Origin: CBFDBF01 sp050304615
GTDB lineage: Bacteria; Pseudomonadota; Gammaproteobacteria; Chromatiales; Chromatiaceae
Direction: 5' to 3'
Assembly: GCA_050304615.1 (NCBI GenBank)
Contig: JBNLDW010000002.1
Location: 1-64,000, forward strand
Length of the DNA: 64,000 bases
Below, piece after piece: positions 6,936-16,616 of this stretch (its first letter is position 1; each line of letters begins with the position of its first letter). The notes under the pieces were generated by a model. The model did no database searches. It saw nothing but the letters and a program-made list of their open reading frames with translations, and was not told the DNA's origin. The translations under genes and the position numbers were made by a program.

Positions 6936-8048
6936 ATGGCACACGGTTCAAAAAAGGCGGTCATTACCGCCATCATCGCCAACGGTATAGTCACGGTTAT
7001 TAAATTCCTTGCCGCCATGGTAAGCGGTTCTACCTCTATGATGAATGAGGCGGTTCACTCCCTAATGGATAGCCTGAACCAGGGATTTCTGTTTCTTGGT
7101 CTGCGTGAATCTGAACGCCCTGCCGATCAGACCTACGCCTTTGGCCACGGCCAAAAAAAGTACCTGTGGAACCTGTGGAGCGCTATCGGTCTATTCTCTA
7201 TAGGTTCAGGCCTGGGCCTCTCGCACGCTTGGCATGCATGGCAGCAGATAGAACATACAGAGACGGCCTCTGCAGTAGAGATTATTGGGGTTTCATTCAC
7301 CCCTCTCAGCATCAATCTAATAGTTCTTTTTACCGCCCTCCTGCTGGAAGGCTACTCCTTTCTGGTGGCCTTTAGACAGTACTATGTCGCCATGCGCAGG
7401 GATGGTTATAGTAATCCGTTCAGCTACCTGCTACATGCCGATGACCCCACCCTGGTGGCTGTAGTACTGGAGGACTCGATAGCCATGCTGGGGCTGCTAT
7501 TCGCCGCCCTCGGCATCGGCCTGACCGCCATCACCAGTCAACTACTGTGGGATATCTTATTCTCGGCCCTGATCGCAATCATGCTCGGATTTACCGCCTT
7601 CTATCTGGGCTGGCTCAACATGCGCTTCCTGGCCGATATGCGTGATCGCGTGGCGGAAAAAGCCTTTCTTGAGGTAGCGTTGCAGCATGGTGAAGTGGAG
7701 CGCTGCCACGATCTGCGCTCGATTGTCCTGGATGAAAATAACACCATACTGGTGGCCGAGATAGAACTACGGGAAGAGACCATAGTCCCCAGCCTGTACG
7801 CACAGATTGAGCAAGAGAGGAGCGCCATCCTTGAGCAGGTACCGACAGAGCGGCGCAGCGAGGAGGCAATATATCGCTACGCTAGCATGCGTGCATCGGT
7901 GACAGCCACCATCTCCCGGACCGAACAGATCATCGATGAGCTGGAGGCCGCGGTAAAGAAGTTAGTGCCACGGGTCAGCCATATCACTCTGGAGGTAGAG
8001 GGCATCTCGCAACCAATCACGCCGCTAGAGGATATGGAAAAAATCTAA
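6936..8048 (+). CDS. Cation diffusion facilitator transporter
   Basis: A 370-residue inner-membrane metal exporter of the CDF family, probably for zinc or another divalent metal in exchange for protons. The N-terminal half has the six membrane segments. Metal-site motifs are visible in the second segment (NEAVHSLMDSLNQ, H-x3-D) and the fifth (HADDPTLVAVVLEDS). The cytosolic C-terminal domain spans about residues 225-370. The long N-terminal HGSKKAVITAIIAN start and the histidine first ligand are closer to the ZnT9-like branch than to FieF/YiiP. It follows argA by 7 bases and converges on the diguanylate cyclase gene. Confidence 0.85.
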   Translation: MAHGSKKAVITAIIANGIVTVIKFLAAMVSGSTSMMNEAVHSLMDSLNQGFLFLGLRESERPADQTYAFGHGQKKYLWNLWSAIGLFSIGSGLGLSHAWHAWQQIEHTETASAVEIIGVSFTPLSINLIVLFTALLLEGYSFLVAFRQYYVAMRRDGYSNPFSYLLHADDPTLVAVVLEDSIAMLGLLFAALGIGLTAITSQLLWDILFSALIAIMLGFTAFYLGWLNMRFLADMRDRVAEKAFLEVALQHGEVERCHDLRSIVLDENNTILVAEIELREETIVPSLYAQIEQERSAILEQVPTERRSEEAIYRYASMRASVTATISRTEQIIDELEAAVKKLVPRVSHITLEVEGISQPITPLEDMEKI

Positions 8049-8052
8049 TCCT

Positions 8053-9057
8053 CTACATGGGCCGACAAATGGGCGGCCCTTTGTCCTCAGGCATCTCCAC
8101 AACCACCCTGTCTTTACCCTCACGCTTGGCCTGATAAAGCGCCCTATCCGCGCGTGCCAGGAGCATCTCTGGAAGTTCATCTTCGCTGTGCTGGGCAACA
8201 CCTATGGATACTGTCACCGTCTGGTAGGCCAGCGCACCGTCCCGGACGGTTGGCATGTCAGATATACCAGAGCGAATCCGCTCAAATACAGGTATGGCTT
8301 CTTGCAGCGAAGTGTCCGGCAGCAATATAGTGAACTCTTCACCACCGTAGCGCGCCAACAGATCAAACGGTCGGATCAACTCCTGCATGGCCAGCGATAT
8401 CTTCTGCAAAACAAAATCGCCTGCCTGATGGCCATAGTTGTCATTATATTTTTTAAAATCATCTACATCGATCATGCCAAGACACAGCGGGGTCTTATCT
8501 ATGGTAGCCCTGTGCAGTGCACGAGAAAAAGTCTTATCCAACCAGCGTCGATTGTGCAGCCCGGTCAGCGCATCGATATTGGCATGGGTCTCCAGGTCGC
8601 TGATTGCCACATTACCCAGACGCAGTCGATCAACTAGTATATTAACCAGATTACGGGCTATGCCCTCCGTATGATCGATCATAGATTTTAACTGGTCACG
8701 ACTAATAACCAGGAGTCTGGAATCCTCACTGGCCAGTACCCAGGCCGAGGGGTTGTATTGATCAAAAACAGAAAGTTCTCCGACACATTCGCCAGCACCA
8801 AAATAGGTTAGTGGCTGGCCGCTGATCTGGCTAAGATGTACCGTCAACCCCCCGGTGAGAATTATAAACAGACTATCATTCTTCGCCTCAGGTGATAGCA
8901 GGACATCCCCGGCCGATAGACGCCTTTCGGCACACTGTTGCAGAATCGACGTTAGCGCCTTTTTGTCCACACCTCTAAACAGGCTGCTACCGCTAATGAC
9001 CTCCCGATCCTTAGCAGAGAACCGTGTATCTATCTTCTTGACGGATGATTGCACCAC
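8053..9057 (-). CDS. Diguanylate cyclase with cyclic-nucleotide-binding-like sensor domain
   Basis: A 334-residue soluble protein. Residues about 20-145 form a cNMP-binding-type beta roll (LFRGV, FIILTGGLTV, GECVGELSVFDQ), and a GGDEF domain fills 160-330. The active-site loop is GGEEF at 238-242, so it should make c-di-GMP from GTP. An RxxD inhibitory site (RPFD, 229-232) lies exactly five residues before it, predicting product inhibition. The ligand of the sensor domain is unknown. The start is a GTG. The gene stands alone, converging on the CDF gene with 4 bases between. Confidence 0.9.
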   Translation of the reverse strand: MVQSSVKKIDTRFSAKDREVISGSSLFRGVDKKALTSILQQCAERRLSAGDVLLSPEAKNDSLFIILTGGLTVHLSQISGQPLTYFGAGECVGELSVFDQYNPSAWVLASEDSRLLVISRDQLKSMIDHTEGIARNLVNILVDRLRLGNVAISDLETHANIDALTGLHNRRWLDKTFSRALHRATIDKTPLCLGMIDVDDFKKYNDNYGHQAGDFVLQKISLAMQELIRPFDLLARYGGEEFTILLPDTSLQEAIPVFERIRSGISDMPTVRDGALAYQTVTVSIGVAQHSEDELPEMLLARADRALYQAKREGKDRVVVEMPEDKGPPICRPM

Positions 9058-9336
9058 CTACACACCCCTCCATTTCTTAAAGCAGCGACAAACCCTGGCA
9101 AAACCAGTCATCGCTTATAATTATAGTTTGCTTCACTATCTCCCAACGTGAGGGAAATCAAAAAACCGTCATACGGCAACATGAATGTAAAGAACTGTGA
9201 CAAACTCTTGTGGAAATGAAGGATCGAAACGCCTATCCTGTGAGAAGCAGCGCACATCCACCTGATGGAAAGTAACACGATTATCCCGGACGATAACCTC
9301 AGGAGCGGCAATATTTAAACTGTGTGAGATAGACCC

Positions 9337-9624
9337 ATGAAGAGAGAATTGAATCTAATCCCGAAGGTTGTAGGAGTAGCTGTAATGGCCACAGTGGCCT
9401 GGTTTGTCTACACGAATATGCAGCCGAAAGTGGCACCAGCAGATACAGCAACCATGGAGGTGGCACCAGAGACCACCACTGGGCAGGAGACAGCAGAGGC
9501 AGCCCCTAAAACAACCCCCTGGGTGAGTGGCTACTCGTTAACGCCCAGAGACAACGCGAAGATGACCCCAACAAAGGCAACAGAGAAAACTGCTGCAAAC
9601 AGTGCCGCGGATCCAGTAAAATAA
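9337..9624 (+). CDS. Small membrane-anchored hypothetical protein
   Basis: A 95-residue protein with one N-terminal membrane segment (about 10-25, VVGVAVMATVAWFVY) and a low-complexity tail rich in Ala, Thr, Pro and Lys. The tail probably faces the periplasm. No domain is recognised. A GGAG (aggagcgg) lies about 30 bases upstream and a weaker site nearer the ATG. It is followed after 79 bases by a DUF2892-like gene that shares the same terminator, so the two may form an operon. Confidence 0.55.
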   Translation: MKRELNLIPKVVGVAVMATVAWFVYTNMQPKVAPADTATMEVAPETTTGQETAEAAPKTTPWVSGYSLTPRDNAKMTPTKATEKTAANSAADPVK

Positions 9625-9652
9625 CCAAAGTAGAAAGCTAATAAAAAGCTCA

Positions 9653-9676
9653 CTGCCGCTATGACGGCAGCGTCAT
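9653..9676 (+). promoter_or_regulatory. Pair of mutually exclusive hairpins
   Basis: CTGCCG-ctatga-CGGCAG (9653-9670) overlaps ATGACG-gcag-CGTCAT (9661-9676); both cannot form at once. They sit 27 bases before the start of the next gene, just ahead of its AGGAG site. They may modulate expression between the two small genes; this is a weak case. Confidence 0.3.
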
Positions 9677-9703
9677 CAACCCATCCTAAGGAGAACAACA
9701 AAC

Positions 9704-9904
9704 ATGAATATAGACCGTCTTGTCATGGCCTTTGCCGGCCTCGTAATCCTGGTCAGTGTACTCTTGACCAACATACACCACACCAACTGGATGTGGCTTA
9801 CCGTCTTTGTTGGGGCCAATCTACTGCAGGCCGCATTCACCGGGTTCTGCCCCTTAGCCACCATCCTTAAAAAGCTCGGCAAAAACAGTGGGGCCGCTTT
9901 TTAA
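9704..9904 (+). CDS. DUF2892-family small inner-membrane protein
   Basis: A 66-residue protein with two membrane helices joined by a short loop (HHTNWMW). It begins MNIDRLVMAFAG and ends with TGFCPLATILKKLG, the signature layout of the DUF2892/YgaP membrane domain. In YgaP this domain anchors a rhodanese, but here no rhodanese is attached or adjacent. AAGGAG lies 11 bases before the ATG. A strong terminator follows. Confidence 0.75.
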   Translation: MNIDRLVMAFAGLVILVSVLLTNIHHTNWMWLTVFVGANLLQAAFTGFCPLATILKKLGKNSGAAF

Positions 9905-9927
9905 TTTGTGCGTATAGCATGAGATAT

Positions 9928-9962
9928 AAAAACGGCACCACTCTCTATGGTGCCGTTTTTTT
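9928..9962 (+). terminator. Rho-independent terminator
   Basis: Perfect 13-bp stem AAAAACGGCACCA / TGGTGCCGTTTTT with loop CTCTCTA and a run of seven T in total, 24 bases after the DUF2892-like gene. The A-run on the other side makes it potentially bidirectional. Confidence 0.9.
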
Positions 9963-10089
9963 AAGTCCTGCGATCGCTATATAAACCAAATACTCTCTGC
10001 GCCAGAACAGTAGCAATCATATAAAGCAGGTTGTAAATATTCAGACATAGTTGATAATAGTTAAAGGCTAACCCTTACACAGGAACGGC

Positions 10090-11550
10090 ATGCAAGAACT
10101 ACACGACCTTGAGCTTCTCCTCACTGCCCATACCCCCATTATAATTATTGAGTCGGTTGAGGAGCTGCGGACTACCCAACTGTTCACCCGTCTGGGGATG
10201 CGCCTTGGTCAACCCATGTATCAATGGACCATCACCGAGGGACTACGGCGGCTGGAGAGTGATTTTGGAGCCCAGAAGTTTAATACCGATCCTGAAGATG
10301 TATTGAAACACATCAAGGCGATCAACGACCCGAGCTACTTCCTGCTGCTAGACTTTCATCCCTTCCTGGATGATCCCCTGCATATTCGTCTGATCAAGGA
10401 GATCGCGCAGCAGGCCGAACAGCAACAAAAGACCCTGATATTCCTCAGCCACAACATCACCGTCCCTGAGGAAATAAAACACTTCTGCGTCCACTTTGAA
10501 CTGCATCTACCAGATCAGGCAGGGATGAAGCGGATCATTCGGGAGGAGGCAGAACGCTGGACAAAGAGCCGCCGCACCAAGGTAAAGGCAGACAGCAAGG
10601 CTATAGAGCAAATGAGCAGGAATCTGACCGGGGTAACCACTACCGATGCCAGACACCTGATCCGCAATGCCATTGAGAATGACGGCGCCATTACCCAGAG
10701 CGACCTGCCAAAGATAATGCAGGCCAAATACCAGCTACTGGGGCAAGGTGGGGTAATATCGTTTGAATACGATACTGCAAAGTTTGAGAACGTAGCTGGA
10801 CTGTCCAACCTCAAACAGTGGTTGTCACAGCGTCGCAAGAGCTTCGGCAAGAGCGGAACTGAACCACTCAAGGGGATACTGTTGCTTGGGGTACAGGGTG
10901 GTGGCAAAAGCCTAGCCGCCAAGGCAGTGGCTGGAAACTTTAATGTACCCCTGTTGCGTCTGGATTTTGCCGCTCTCTACAATAAGTACATTGGTGAGAC
11001 CGAGAAGAATCTTAGGGAAGCACTAAATACCGCTGCGGTTATGGCCCCTTGTGTCCTCTGGATTGATGAGATCGAAAAAGGGATATCTGTCAGCAACTCA
11101 GATGACGGGGTATCTCGGCGAATATTAGGGACCCTGCTGACCTGGATGTCAGAACGGCGAGAGCATGTCTTTATCGTAGCCACATCCAATGATATCCAGA
11201 GCCTGCCACCAGAACTGATCCGTAAGGGACGGTTGGATGAGATATTTTTTGTCGATCTGCCAGACAACGAGGTACGCACGGAGATCTTCAAGATCCATCT
11301 GCGACAGCGCAATATACCACCGAGCAGGTTTGACCTCGGTCTACTGGCCAGTGCCAGCCATGATTTTACCGGTGCCGAGATTGAGCAGGCGATTGTATCT
11401 GCCAGTTATGCGGCACAGGCCAGGGAGAAGCCACTGGAGACGGAGCATCTGCTTGCAGAGTTAGAACGCACCAAACCACTATCTGTGGTGATGGCAGAAA
11501 AGATCCATGCCCTGCGTAGCTGGGCGGCAGAGCGAACTGTGCCTGCTTAG
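10090..11550 (+). CDS. Ycf46-like AAA ATPase
   Basis: A 486-residue cytosolic ATPase. The N-terminal 200 residues resemble a degenerate AAA half (IIIIESVEELR, FLLLDFHPFL). The C-terminal half is a full AAA module: Walker A GVQGGGKS at 267-274, Walker B CVLWIDEIEK with Asp326/Glu327, the pore-loop-like YIGETEKNL, and RKGRLDEIFFVDLP as the arginine-finger region. This pairing is typical of the Ycf46 family found in cyanobacteria and other autotrophs, whose role is not settled. It stands alone. ATG chosen with AGGAA 8 bases upstream. Confidence 0.85.
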   Translation: MQELHDLELLLTAHTPIIIIESVEELRTTQLFTRLGMRLGQPMYQWTITEGLRRLESDFGAQKFNTDPEDVLKHIKAINDPSYFLLLDFHPFLDDPLHIRLIKEIAQQAEQQQKTLIFLSHNITVPEEIKHFCVHFELHLPDQAGMKRIIREEAERWTKSRRTKVKADSKAIEQMSRNLTGVTTTDARHLIRNAIENDGAITQSDLPKIMQAKYQLLGQGGVISFEYDTAKFENVAGLSNLKQWLSQRRKSFGKSGTEPLKGILLLGVQGGGKSLAAKAVAGNFNVPLLRLDFAALYNKYIGETEKNLREALNTAAVMAPCVLWIDEIEKGISVSNSDDGVSRRILGTLLTWMSERREHVFIVATSNDIQSLPPELIRKGRLDEIFFVDLPDNEVRTEIFKIHLRQRNIPPSRFDLGLLASASHDFTGAEIEQAIVSASYAAQAREKPLETEHLLAELERTKPLSVVMAEKIHALRSWAAERTVPA

Positions 11551-12042
11551 CGGTTTTCCTGGACTCCCCACTACTGCTGTTCCACATAGCTTACCATATA
11601 GAGCTGTAATTCTTCGTATTCACAGGCCTTTCCAAGTTTACAGGCATTTTGAGACATGAGGATCGAAAATTACGCGTCCCTTCTCCACTAGGGAAAAGGA
11701 GAGGATAAGGGGTTTAATGAAATCAAAGTGTCATGGAATCTCTGATTAATGACACACATCGAGACACTTGAAAACGTCAGACCCTCTACTTTTGGACTGT
11801 CTACTTGACGGGTAAGCTTACGCCGCCTCAACGGTTACCTTGGTCAACACAGCACGAAAGTCGTTCAGTTCTTTCTCTATTTTTAATGCCTTTGACAACC
11901 TCATACCACAGATCTTCTAGTTATTCATGATCCACCTATCCTTAACCCATCGTGGATGTTAATGATAGACAGTCACACAAATATTTTTACAGTCTCTAAC
12001 AGGAGGACAGCGACCATATCGCTGCCCTCCTTGGCTGTTATA
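11551..12042. other. Intergenic stretch with one terminator-like hairpin
   Basis: No gene supported. The hairpin AGGAGGACAGCGA / TCGCTGCCCTCCT at 12001-12031 (one mismatch) lies directly after the RTX gene on the minus strand and may end its transcription. A 28-codon frame at 11821-11904 on the minus strand has no ribosome site and is not called. Confidence 0.6.
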
Positions 12043-15000
12043 TCAGGATGTCTGCCACGCAGCAGCTATTGCTGAGCTTAGATCATCCTGCTGTTGAGTA
12101 GTCAGATCATCAATATTACCTGGCTCACCGGTGCTTATTGCGGCCATTGCCTGAACCAACTGATTGACACTGCTGGACAAGAGTACTTCATCACTAGTTT
12201 GTATAGTCTCAATTTGGTTAGACGCATAATTATACCAATCTTGAATGGCAATCTGATCGTCGCTGCCTATGTGGTCAATGAATAAATCACCCCCAGACTG
12301 ACTAAACCATAGTTCGTTAGGGTTTATGCCATTAAAAACCAGCTTATCATCTCCCAGATAATCATAAATTGAGTCTTGGCCATCACCTGCATTAAAAATG
12401 TAGGTATCGTTACCACCGCAGCCATCTTCCAATGTGTCGTTGCCGGTGCCACCGATAAAGGTGTCGTCGCCTCCATCTTGATCCTCTAATGTGTCGTCTC
12501 CAGCACCACCATTGAGCGTATCATTGCCTGCATTACCATAAAGGTAATCATCTCCCCCCAGGCCGTTCAGGGTAGAGTCCCCAGAGTCCGGAGAATAGAG
12601 GTCATCACTACCTTCGGTGCCGTTAACAGCCAATGTTAGATTATGCAGGTCTGTGGATGTCCACACGGTGCCGTCAGCAAATTCTGCGCTTTCTATCTGA
12701 GCATCGGTGTCGTTGAACCAGTTAGTAATCGTGATCTGGTCACCGTTGCTACCGATGTAGAGGATAAGCTCATCGTAGTCACCCTGACGTCCGGTAATAC
12801 TATCGGCTGTTATGCCTGAACCAAATACCAGCTTATCGGTTCCCAGATAGTCATCAATCTCATCCTGGCCGTCACCCAGATTAAAGATGTAGGTGTCGTT
12901 ACCACCGCCGCCATCGGACAACATGTCGTTACCGGTGCCACCGATAAAGGTATCGTCACCGCCATCGTAATCCTCTAATGTGTCATCACCAGAGCCACCA
13001 TTTAGCGTATCATTGCCAGCATTACCATAAATGTAATCATCTCCACCAAGGCCGTTCAGGGTATAGTCACCAGAGTCTGGTGAATAGAGATCGTCGTTAC
13101 CTTCAGTACCCTCCACAACCAGGGTCAGGTTGTGCAGGTCTGTGGATGTCCACACGGTGCCATCAGCAAATTCTGCGCTTTCTATCTGAGCATCGGTGTC
13201 GTTGAACCAGTTAGTAATCGTTATCCGGTCTCCGTTGCTGCCGATATCGAGGATAAGCTCGCCATAGTCACCCTGACGTCCCGAGACGATATCTGTTGTG
13301 ATGCCACTGCCGAATACCAGCTTGTCGGTTCCCAGATAATCATCAATCTCATCCTGGCCGTCACCCAGATTAAAGATATAGGTATCGTTACCACCGCCGC
13401 CATCGGACAACATGTCGTTACCGGCGCCACCGATGAAGGTATCGTCACCGCCATCGTAATCCTCTAATGTGTCGTCTCCAGCGCCACCATTGAGTGTATC
13501 ATTGCCTGCATTACCGTAAAGGTAATCATCTCCCCCCAGGCCGTTCAGGGTATAGTCACCAGAGTCTGGCGAATACAGATCATCAATGCCTTCGGTGCCG
13601 TTAACAGCCAATGTTAGATTATGCAGGTCTGTGGATGTCCACACGGTGCCGTCAGCAAATTCCACGCTTTCTATCTGTCTATTTTCGGCGTATTGGTTGT
13701 ACCAGCTAATAATCGTGATCTGGTCGCCATTACTGCCAATGTCGAGGATAAGCTCGCCATTGTCGCCCTGACGCCCGGAAATACTGTCGGCTGTGATGCC
13801 AGTGCCGAACACCAGCTTATCGGCCCCCAGATAATCGTCAATAGTGTCCTGTCCATCGCCCAGATTAAAGATGTAGGTGTCGTTACCACCGCCGCCACCA
13901 TCACCATCATCTAGCAATATGTCGTTACCAGTGCCACCAAAAAACACATCATCCCCTGTGCCACCGGTCAAATTATCTGCGCCTCCATCTCCTATGATTA
14001 GTGTGCTCCCATCAATAGCAAATAGGGAGTCGTTGCCTGTAGCACCATATATTGTTGCGTCTATGCCAGCTATGAGAAACTCTAATGGAGTACCATCGAG
14101 TACCCTTAGTAGTTCGCTGTCAAGCTCTCCAGCAAGAGCATTGTCATCTTCTGATACAGTTTCAAGTATTGCTTTTTGATTGACCCAGAAATGAATACCA
14201 TCAGTGAAGCCTGCAGGTTGATAACTTGCAATGTTATCGATCAACTCATCAACTGGCTGAGAAAGGGAAAAAGAGTCCGTACTGAATTGATACTCTATGC
14301 CTTCATATAAATTATTTTGCTGCTGAACAAGTAAGCGAGCAGTTATGCTATGTACAAGTTTACTCCATGCATTATTTAGATATATAGCATTCGCCATCAT
14401 TGGCGTATCATCACCCATGGTATTTACGAAATCAGTAGCCAGGAATGCCTCTAATGCCTCAAGCTTTCTGGCGTCAAACTCTGTACCACGGCTGTCAGGA
14501 TCAATGTCTGCCGTGCCAGCCCACTCAAATATGATCTCCTCCACACGCGAAGGAATGCTTTCTGACGAATTTGTCAGATCAATATCGGCAAGGTCTTGTA
14601 TCAATGCGAGAAGGCCTGTGTTTTGACTTGTTGCGATATGCAAATCAGCCACATTGCCGTAACCTCTAGCTATAGGTGATAGTATTGCATCCAGGGTTAG
14701 CTGGTAGTCACCAACAAATTCAGAATTGATTTGATCTCTCTGTAGAGAGGCATTCCCTATTTCTCCTGTAGTGCCATCACTGCGGGTAAAGGTTGAAACA
14801 AGAGGTATAGCATTACCGTTGATTATCTGGCCTGAGCTACTTGGGTTGAGGTTGATGCTGGAAATCCCTAAATCGGAGAGGCTGGAAAGCTCGGTGACAT
14901 CTGATATGCCATCCTGATTTATGTCCTGCCATATTTTCAGCTCGGAAAATTGTTGATCAGAGGCATCGACAATGCCATCGCTATTTGAATCCAGATCGGC

Positions 15001-15996
15001 AAGGGCCGCAAAGCCGTCGGTTGCAACTGCATTACCTACGTCAATAGGGGTGTGGTCGCCAAACAGCTCTTTGCCGTTATCAATTGTGCCATTACCATTG
15101 CGGTCAAGAACCAGAAGGCCGTCATCTGCAGAGACCCAACTCGCAGTTTCTGCAAAATCATTGGCATCTAAATCAAATTTAACATTTGATCCTTCAAGTG
15201 CGGTCAACTCTAAACCGTCGCCATCTAAATCAAGTACTAGTGGATCTATTCCACCAAGGATTGCTGCTGCGGCGTGGTCAAAAAGATCTTTAACATCATC
15301 AATGAAATCGCCAATTGCATCCTTGGTGGGTGATCCATAGATGTCGTTGATGAGGTTGTTTATTCCATCACCAACTGCGTCACCAACCTCATCAATGGAT
15401 TCTAGGGCTCTGCCAAGTACATCTTGAGCTGATTGAATGGCGTCATTCACAGCATCTGCTACATTTTGAATTTGATCGTTTGTTTGGTCACCAACAGCGC
15501 TGGCCAGATTTCTGGCATTTGTAATGGCGTCTTCAGCTATTCCGTTGATATCCGCGCTTCCATCATCTTGACTTATAGACATTATCGCTAATGCGGCAGA
15601 TGCTAATACACCTGCTGCAGCGAGTGCCCCGGCAACTGGAGCACTTATAAGGCCGGCTGCAGCGGCAGCTGCTACAACCGCAGGGCTAAATGCAGTGATG
15701 TCTGAGCCCAATGCCTCAATGGTTGCGTAATCTATATGCCCTGTATTATTAAATTGAGTAATGGCAGATTCAAGATCCAATGCTAATGCTGCGGTATTTA
15801 CTGTGTTTCCAACGGCAGGAGTACTGCGTCCTATCACTCCAACAAATGTCTCAAGAACACCTAAAGCTCCGACAGTGGCCTGGGCCTCATTGCCCTCCAC
15901 TGCGCTATTGATTGAATCTGCCATGTCTGCTGGCGATGTATGTAACTGTAGTATGTCTATTGCTGTATCAACTGACTGCTGATTTATCCCGCTCAT
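12043..15996 (-). CDS. RTX calcium-binding protein, probable type I secretion substrate
   Basis: About 1317 residues, likely exported in one step to the cell surface or medium. The N-terminal part has an Ala/Gly-rich hydrophobic stretch (about 105-150). A region with EF-hand-like loops (DLDGDGLEL, DRNGNGTIDNG, DLNSNSDGIVD-type) follows at about 255-385. The C-terminal 600 residues hold RTX nonapeptides (GGxGxDxLx, e.g. NGGAGDDTLEDYDGGDDTF). The last 100 residues lack nonapeptides, as expected of a C-terminal secretion signal. ATG 15996 chosen for its GGAGG; the longer frame adds eight residues. The transporter genes lie upstream on the same strand. No toxin, lipase or protease motif was recognised, so adhesin or matrix protein is the likelier role. 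Confidence 0.85.
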   Translation of the reverse strand: MSGINQQSVDTAIDILQLHTSPADMADSINSAVEGNEAQATVGALGVLETFVGVIGRSTPAVGNTVNTAALALDLESAITQFNNTGHIDYATIEALGSDITAFSPAVVAAAAAAGLISAPVAGALAAAGVLASAALAIMSISQDDGSADINGIAEDAITNARNLASAVGDQTNDQIQNVADAVNDAIQSAQDVLGRALESIDEVGDAVGDGINNLINDIYGSPTKDAIGDFIDDVKDLFDHAAAAILGGIDPLVLDLDGDGLELTALEGSNVKFDLDANDFAETASWVSADDGLLVLDRNGNGTIDNGKELFGDHTPIDVGNAVATDGFAALADLDSNSDGIVDASDQQFSELKIWQDINQDGISDVTELSSLSDLGISSINLNPSSSGQIINGNAIPLVSTFTRSDGTTGEIGNASLQRDQINSEFVGDYQLTLDAILSPIARGYGNVADLHIATSQNTGLLALIQDLADIDLTNSSESIPSRVEEIIFEWAGTADIDPDSRGTEFDARKLEALEAFLATDFVNTMGDDTPMMANAIYLNNAWSKLVHSITARLLVQQQNNLYEGIEYQFSTDSFSLSQPVDELIDNIASYQPAGFTDGIHFWVNQKAILETVSEDDNALAGELDSELLRVLDGTPLEFLIAGIDATIYGATGNDSLFAIDGSTLIIGDGGADNLTGGTGDDVFFGGTGNDILLDDGDGGGGGNDTYIFNLGDGQDTIDDYLGADKLVFGTGITADSISGRQGDNGELILDIGSNGDQITIISWYNQYAENRQIESVEFADGTVWTSTDLHNLTLAVNGTEGIDDLYSPDSGDYTLNGLGGDDYLYGNAGNDTLNGGAGDDTLEDYDGGDDTFIGGAGNDMLSDGGGGNDTYIFNLGDGQDEIDDYLGTDKLVFGSGITTDIVSGRQGDYGELILDIGSNGDRITITNWFNDTDAQIESAEFADGTVWTSTDLHNLTLVVEGTEGNDDLYSPDSGDYTLNGLGGDDYIYGNAGNDTLNGGSGDDTLEDYDGGDDTFIGGTGNDMLSDGGGGNDTYIFNLGDGQDEIDDYLGTDKLVFGSGITADSITGRQGDYDELILYIGSNGDQITITNWFNDTDAQIESAEFADGTVWTSTDLHNLTLAVNGTEGSDDLYSPDSGDSTLNGLGGDDYLYGNAGNDTLNGGAGDDTLEDQDGGDDTFIGGTGNDTLEDGCGGNDTYIFNAGDGQDSIYDYLGDDKLVFNGINPNELWFSQSGGDLFIDHIGSDDQIAIQDWYNYASNQIETIQTSDEVLLSSSVNQLVQAMAAISTGEPGNIDDLTTQQQDDLSSAIAAAWQTS
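12401..13910 (-). repeat. 489-bp tandem repeats inside the RTX gene
   Basis: The block ccacacggtg recurs at 12661, 13150 and 13639, and the block taggt(a/g)tcgttaccacc at 12401, 12890, 13379 and (with 6 extra bases) 13874. The period is thus exactly 489 bases, or 163 residues. Each unit encodes two runs of nonapeptides plus a non-RTX segment containing LVFGSGIT, GRQGDYGELIL and TVWTSTDLHNLTL. Near identity points to recent amplification, and the number of units may vary between strains. Confidence 0.85.
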
Positions 15997-16016
15997 AATA
16001 TTGCCTCCATATCGTG

Positions 16017-16568
16017 TCAATGATGGGTTTTTGTAGCTAATTTATAAATAATGGATAACGTGAATAGGGTTAAAGCTACTCCTATTATCAATAGTATTGA
16101 ACCAATCGGTTTGCTATTTTCTATTCTTCCTTTAACGACATCCCAATTATTTAATATTGTTGAGTCATCAATCTTAATCTCAATCACACGATTCTTATTG
16201 ATAAACAAAACATCTCTGGATGGATAACTCCATATAGTAATAGTCTTACCGAGATTATTTTTGAGAAATGCGGTTTTCTTAATTGCATACGTTCGAAAGT
16301 TTATAAGGCCCATTTTTGATTCTATTGTGATGGTTCTGAAGCGACCGCGATGCGCAGGATTGGTTACTTTAAGCAGTGTTCCTTTTGATATGACTGCATC
16401 ATCGATGCTTGGTGGGTTCTGCGTGGCAGTATTGTAGCCAAGTAATAATAATATGATTCCAATCACCGTGAGCGCTCTTAGTAAAAAAAGGTGCCAGTTT
16501 GTACTTTTATTACCAGTATTGGTTATAAACAGTATGCTGCACAAAGAGTGTATTTTCTTTAGGGGCAT
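16017..16568 (-). CDS. Hypothetical membrane protein in the RTX locus
   Basis: A 183-residue protein with two membrane segments, about residues 28-46 (LLRALTVIGIILLLLGYN) and 153-173 (IGSILLIIGVALTLFTL). The periplasmic loop between them is beta-rich. The layout resembles DUF3592-type membrane proteins, but the match is loose. It lies between the membrane-fusion gene and the RTX substrate, on the same strand, 20 bases before the RTX start, so a link to secretion or to the substrate is plausible but unproven. An internal start would not change the membrane layout. Confidence 0.55.
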   Translation of the reverse strand: MPLKKIHSLCSILFITNTGNKSTNWHLFLLRALTVIGIILLLLGYNTATQNPPSIDDAVISKGTLLKVTNPAHRGRFRTITIESKMGLINFRTYAIKKTAFLKNNLGKTITIWSYPSRDVLFINKNRVIEIKIDDSTILNNWDVVKGRIENSKPIGSILLIIGVALTLFTLSIIYKLATKTHH

Positions 16569-16616
16569 ATTATTTTGCTCGAAAGAATGCTCTAGTCATT
16601 AGCGTAACGTGCTATG

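Noticed and set aside
9108..9311. 67-codon minus-strand frame upstream of the diguanylate cyclase gene
   Set aside because: No ribosome site, no recognisable domain, lies in the divergent promoter region.
11821..11904. 28-codon minus-strand frame after the RTX gene
   Set aside because: No ribosome site and no relation to known small proteins; treated as chance.
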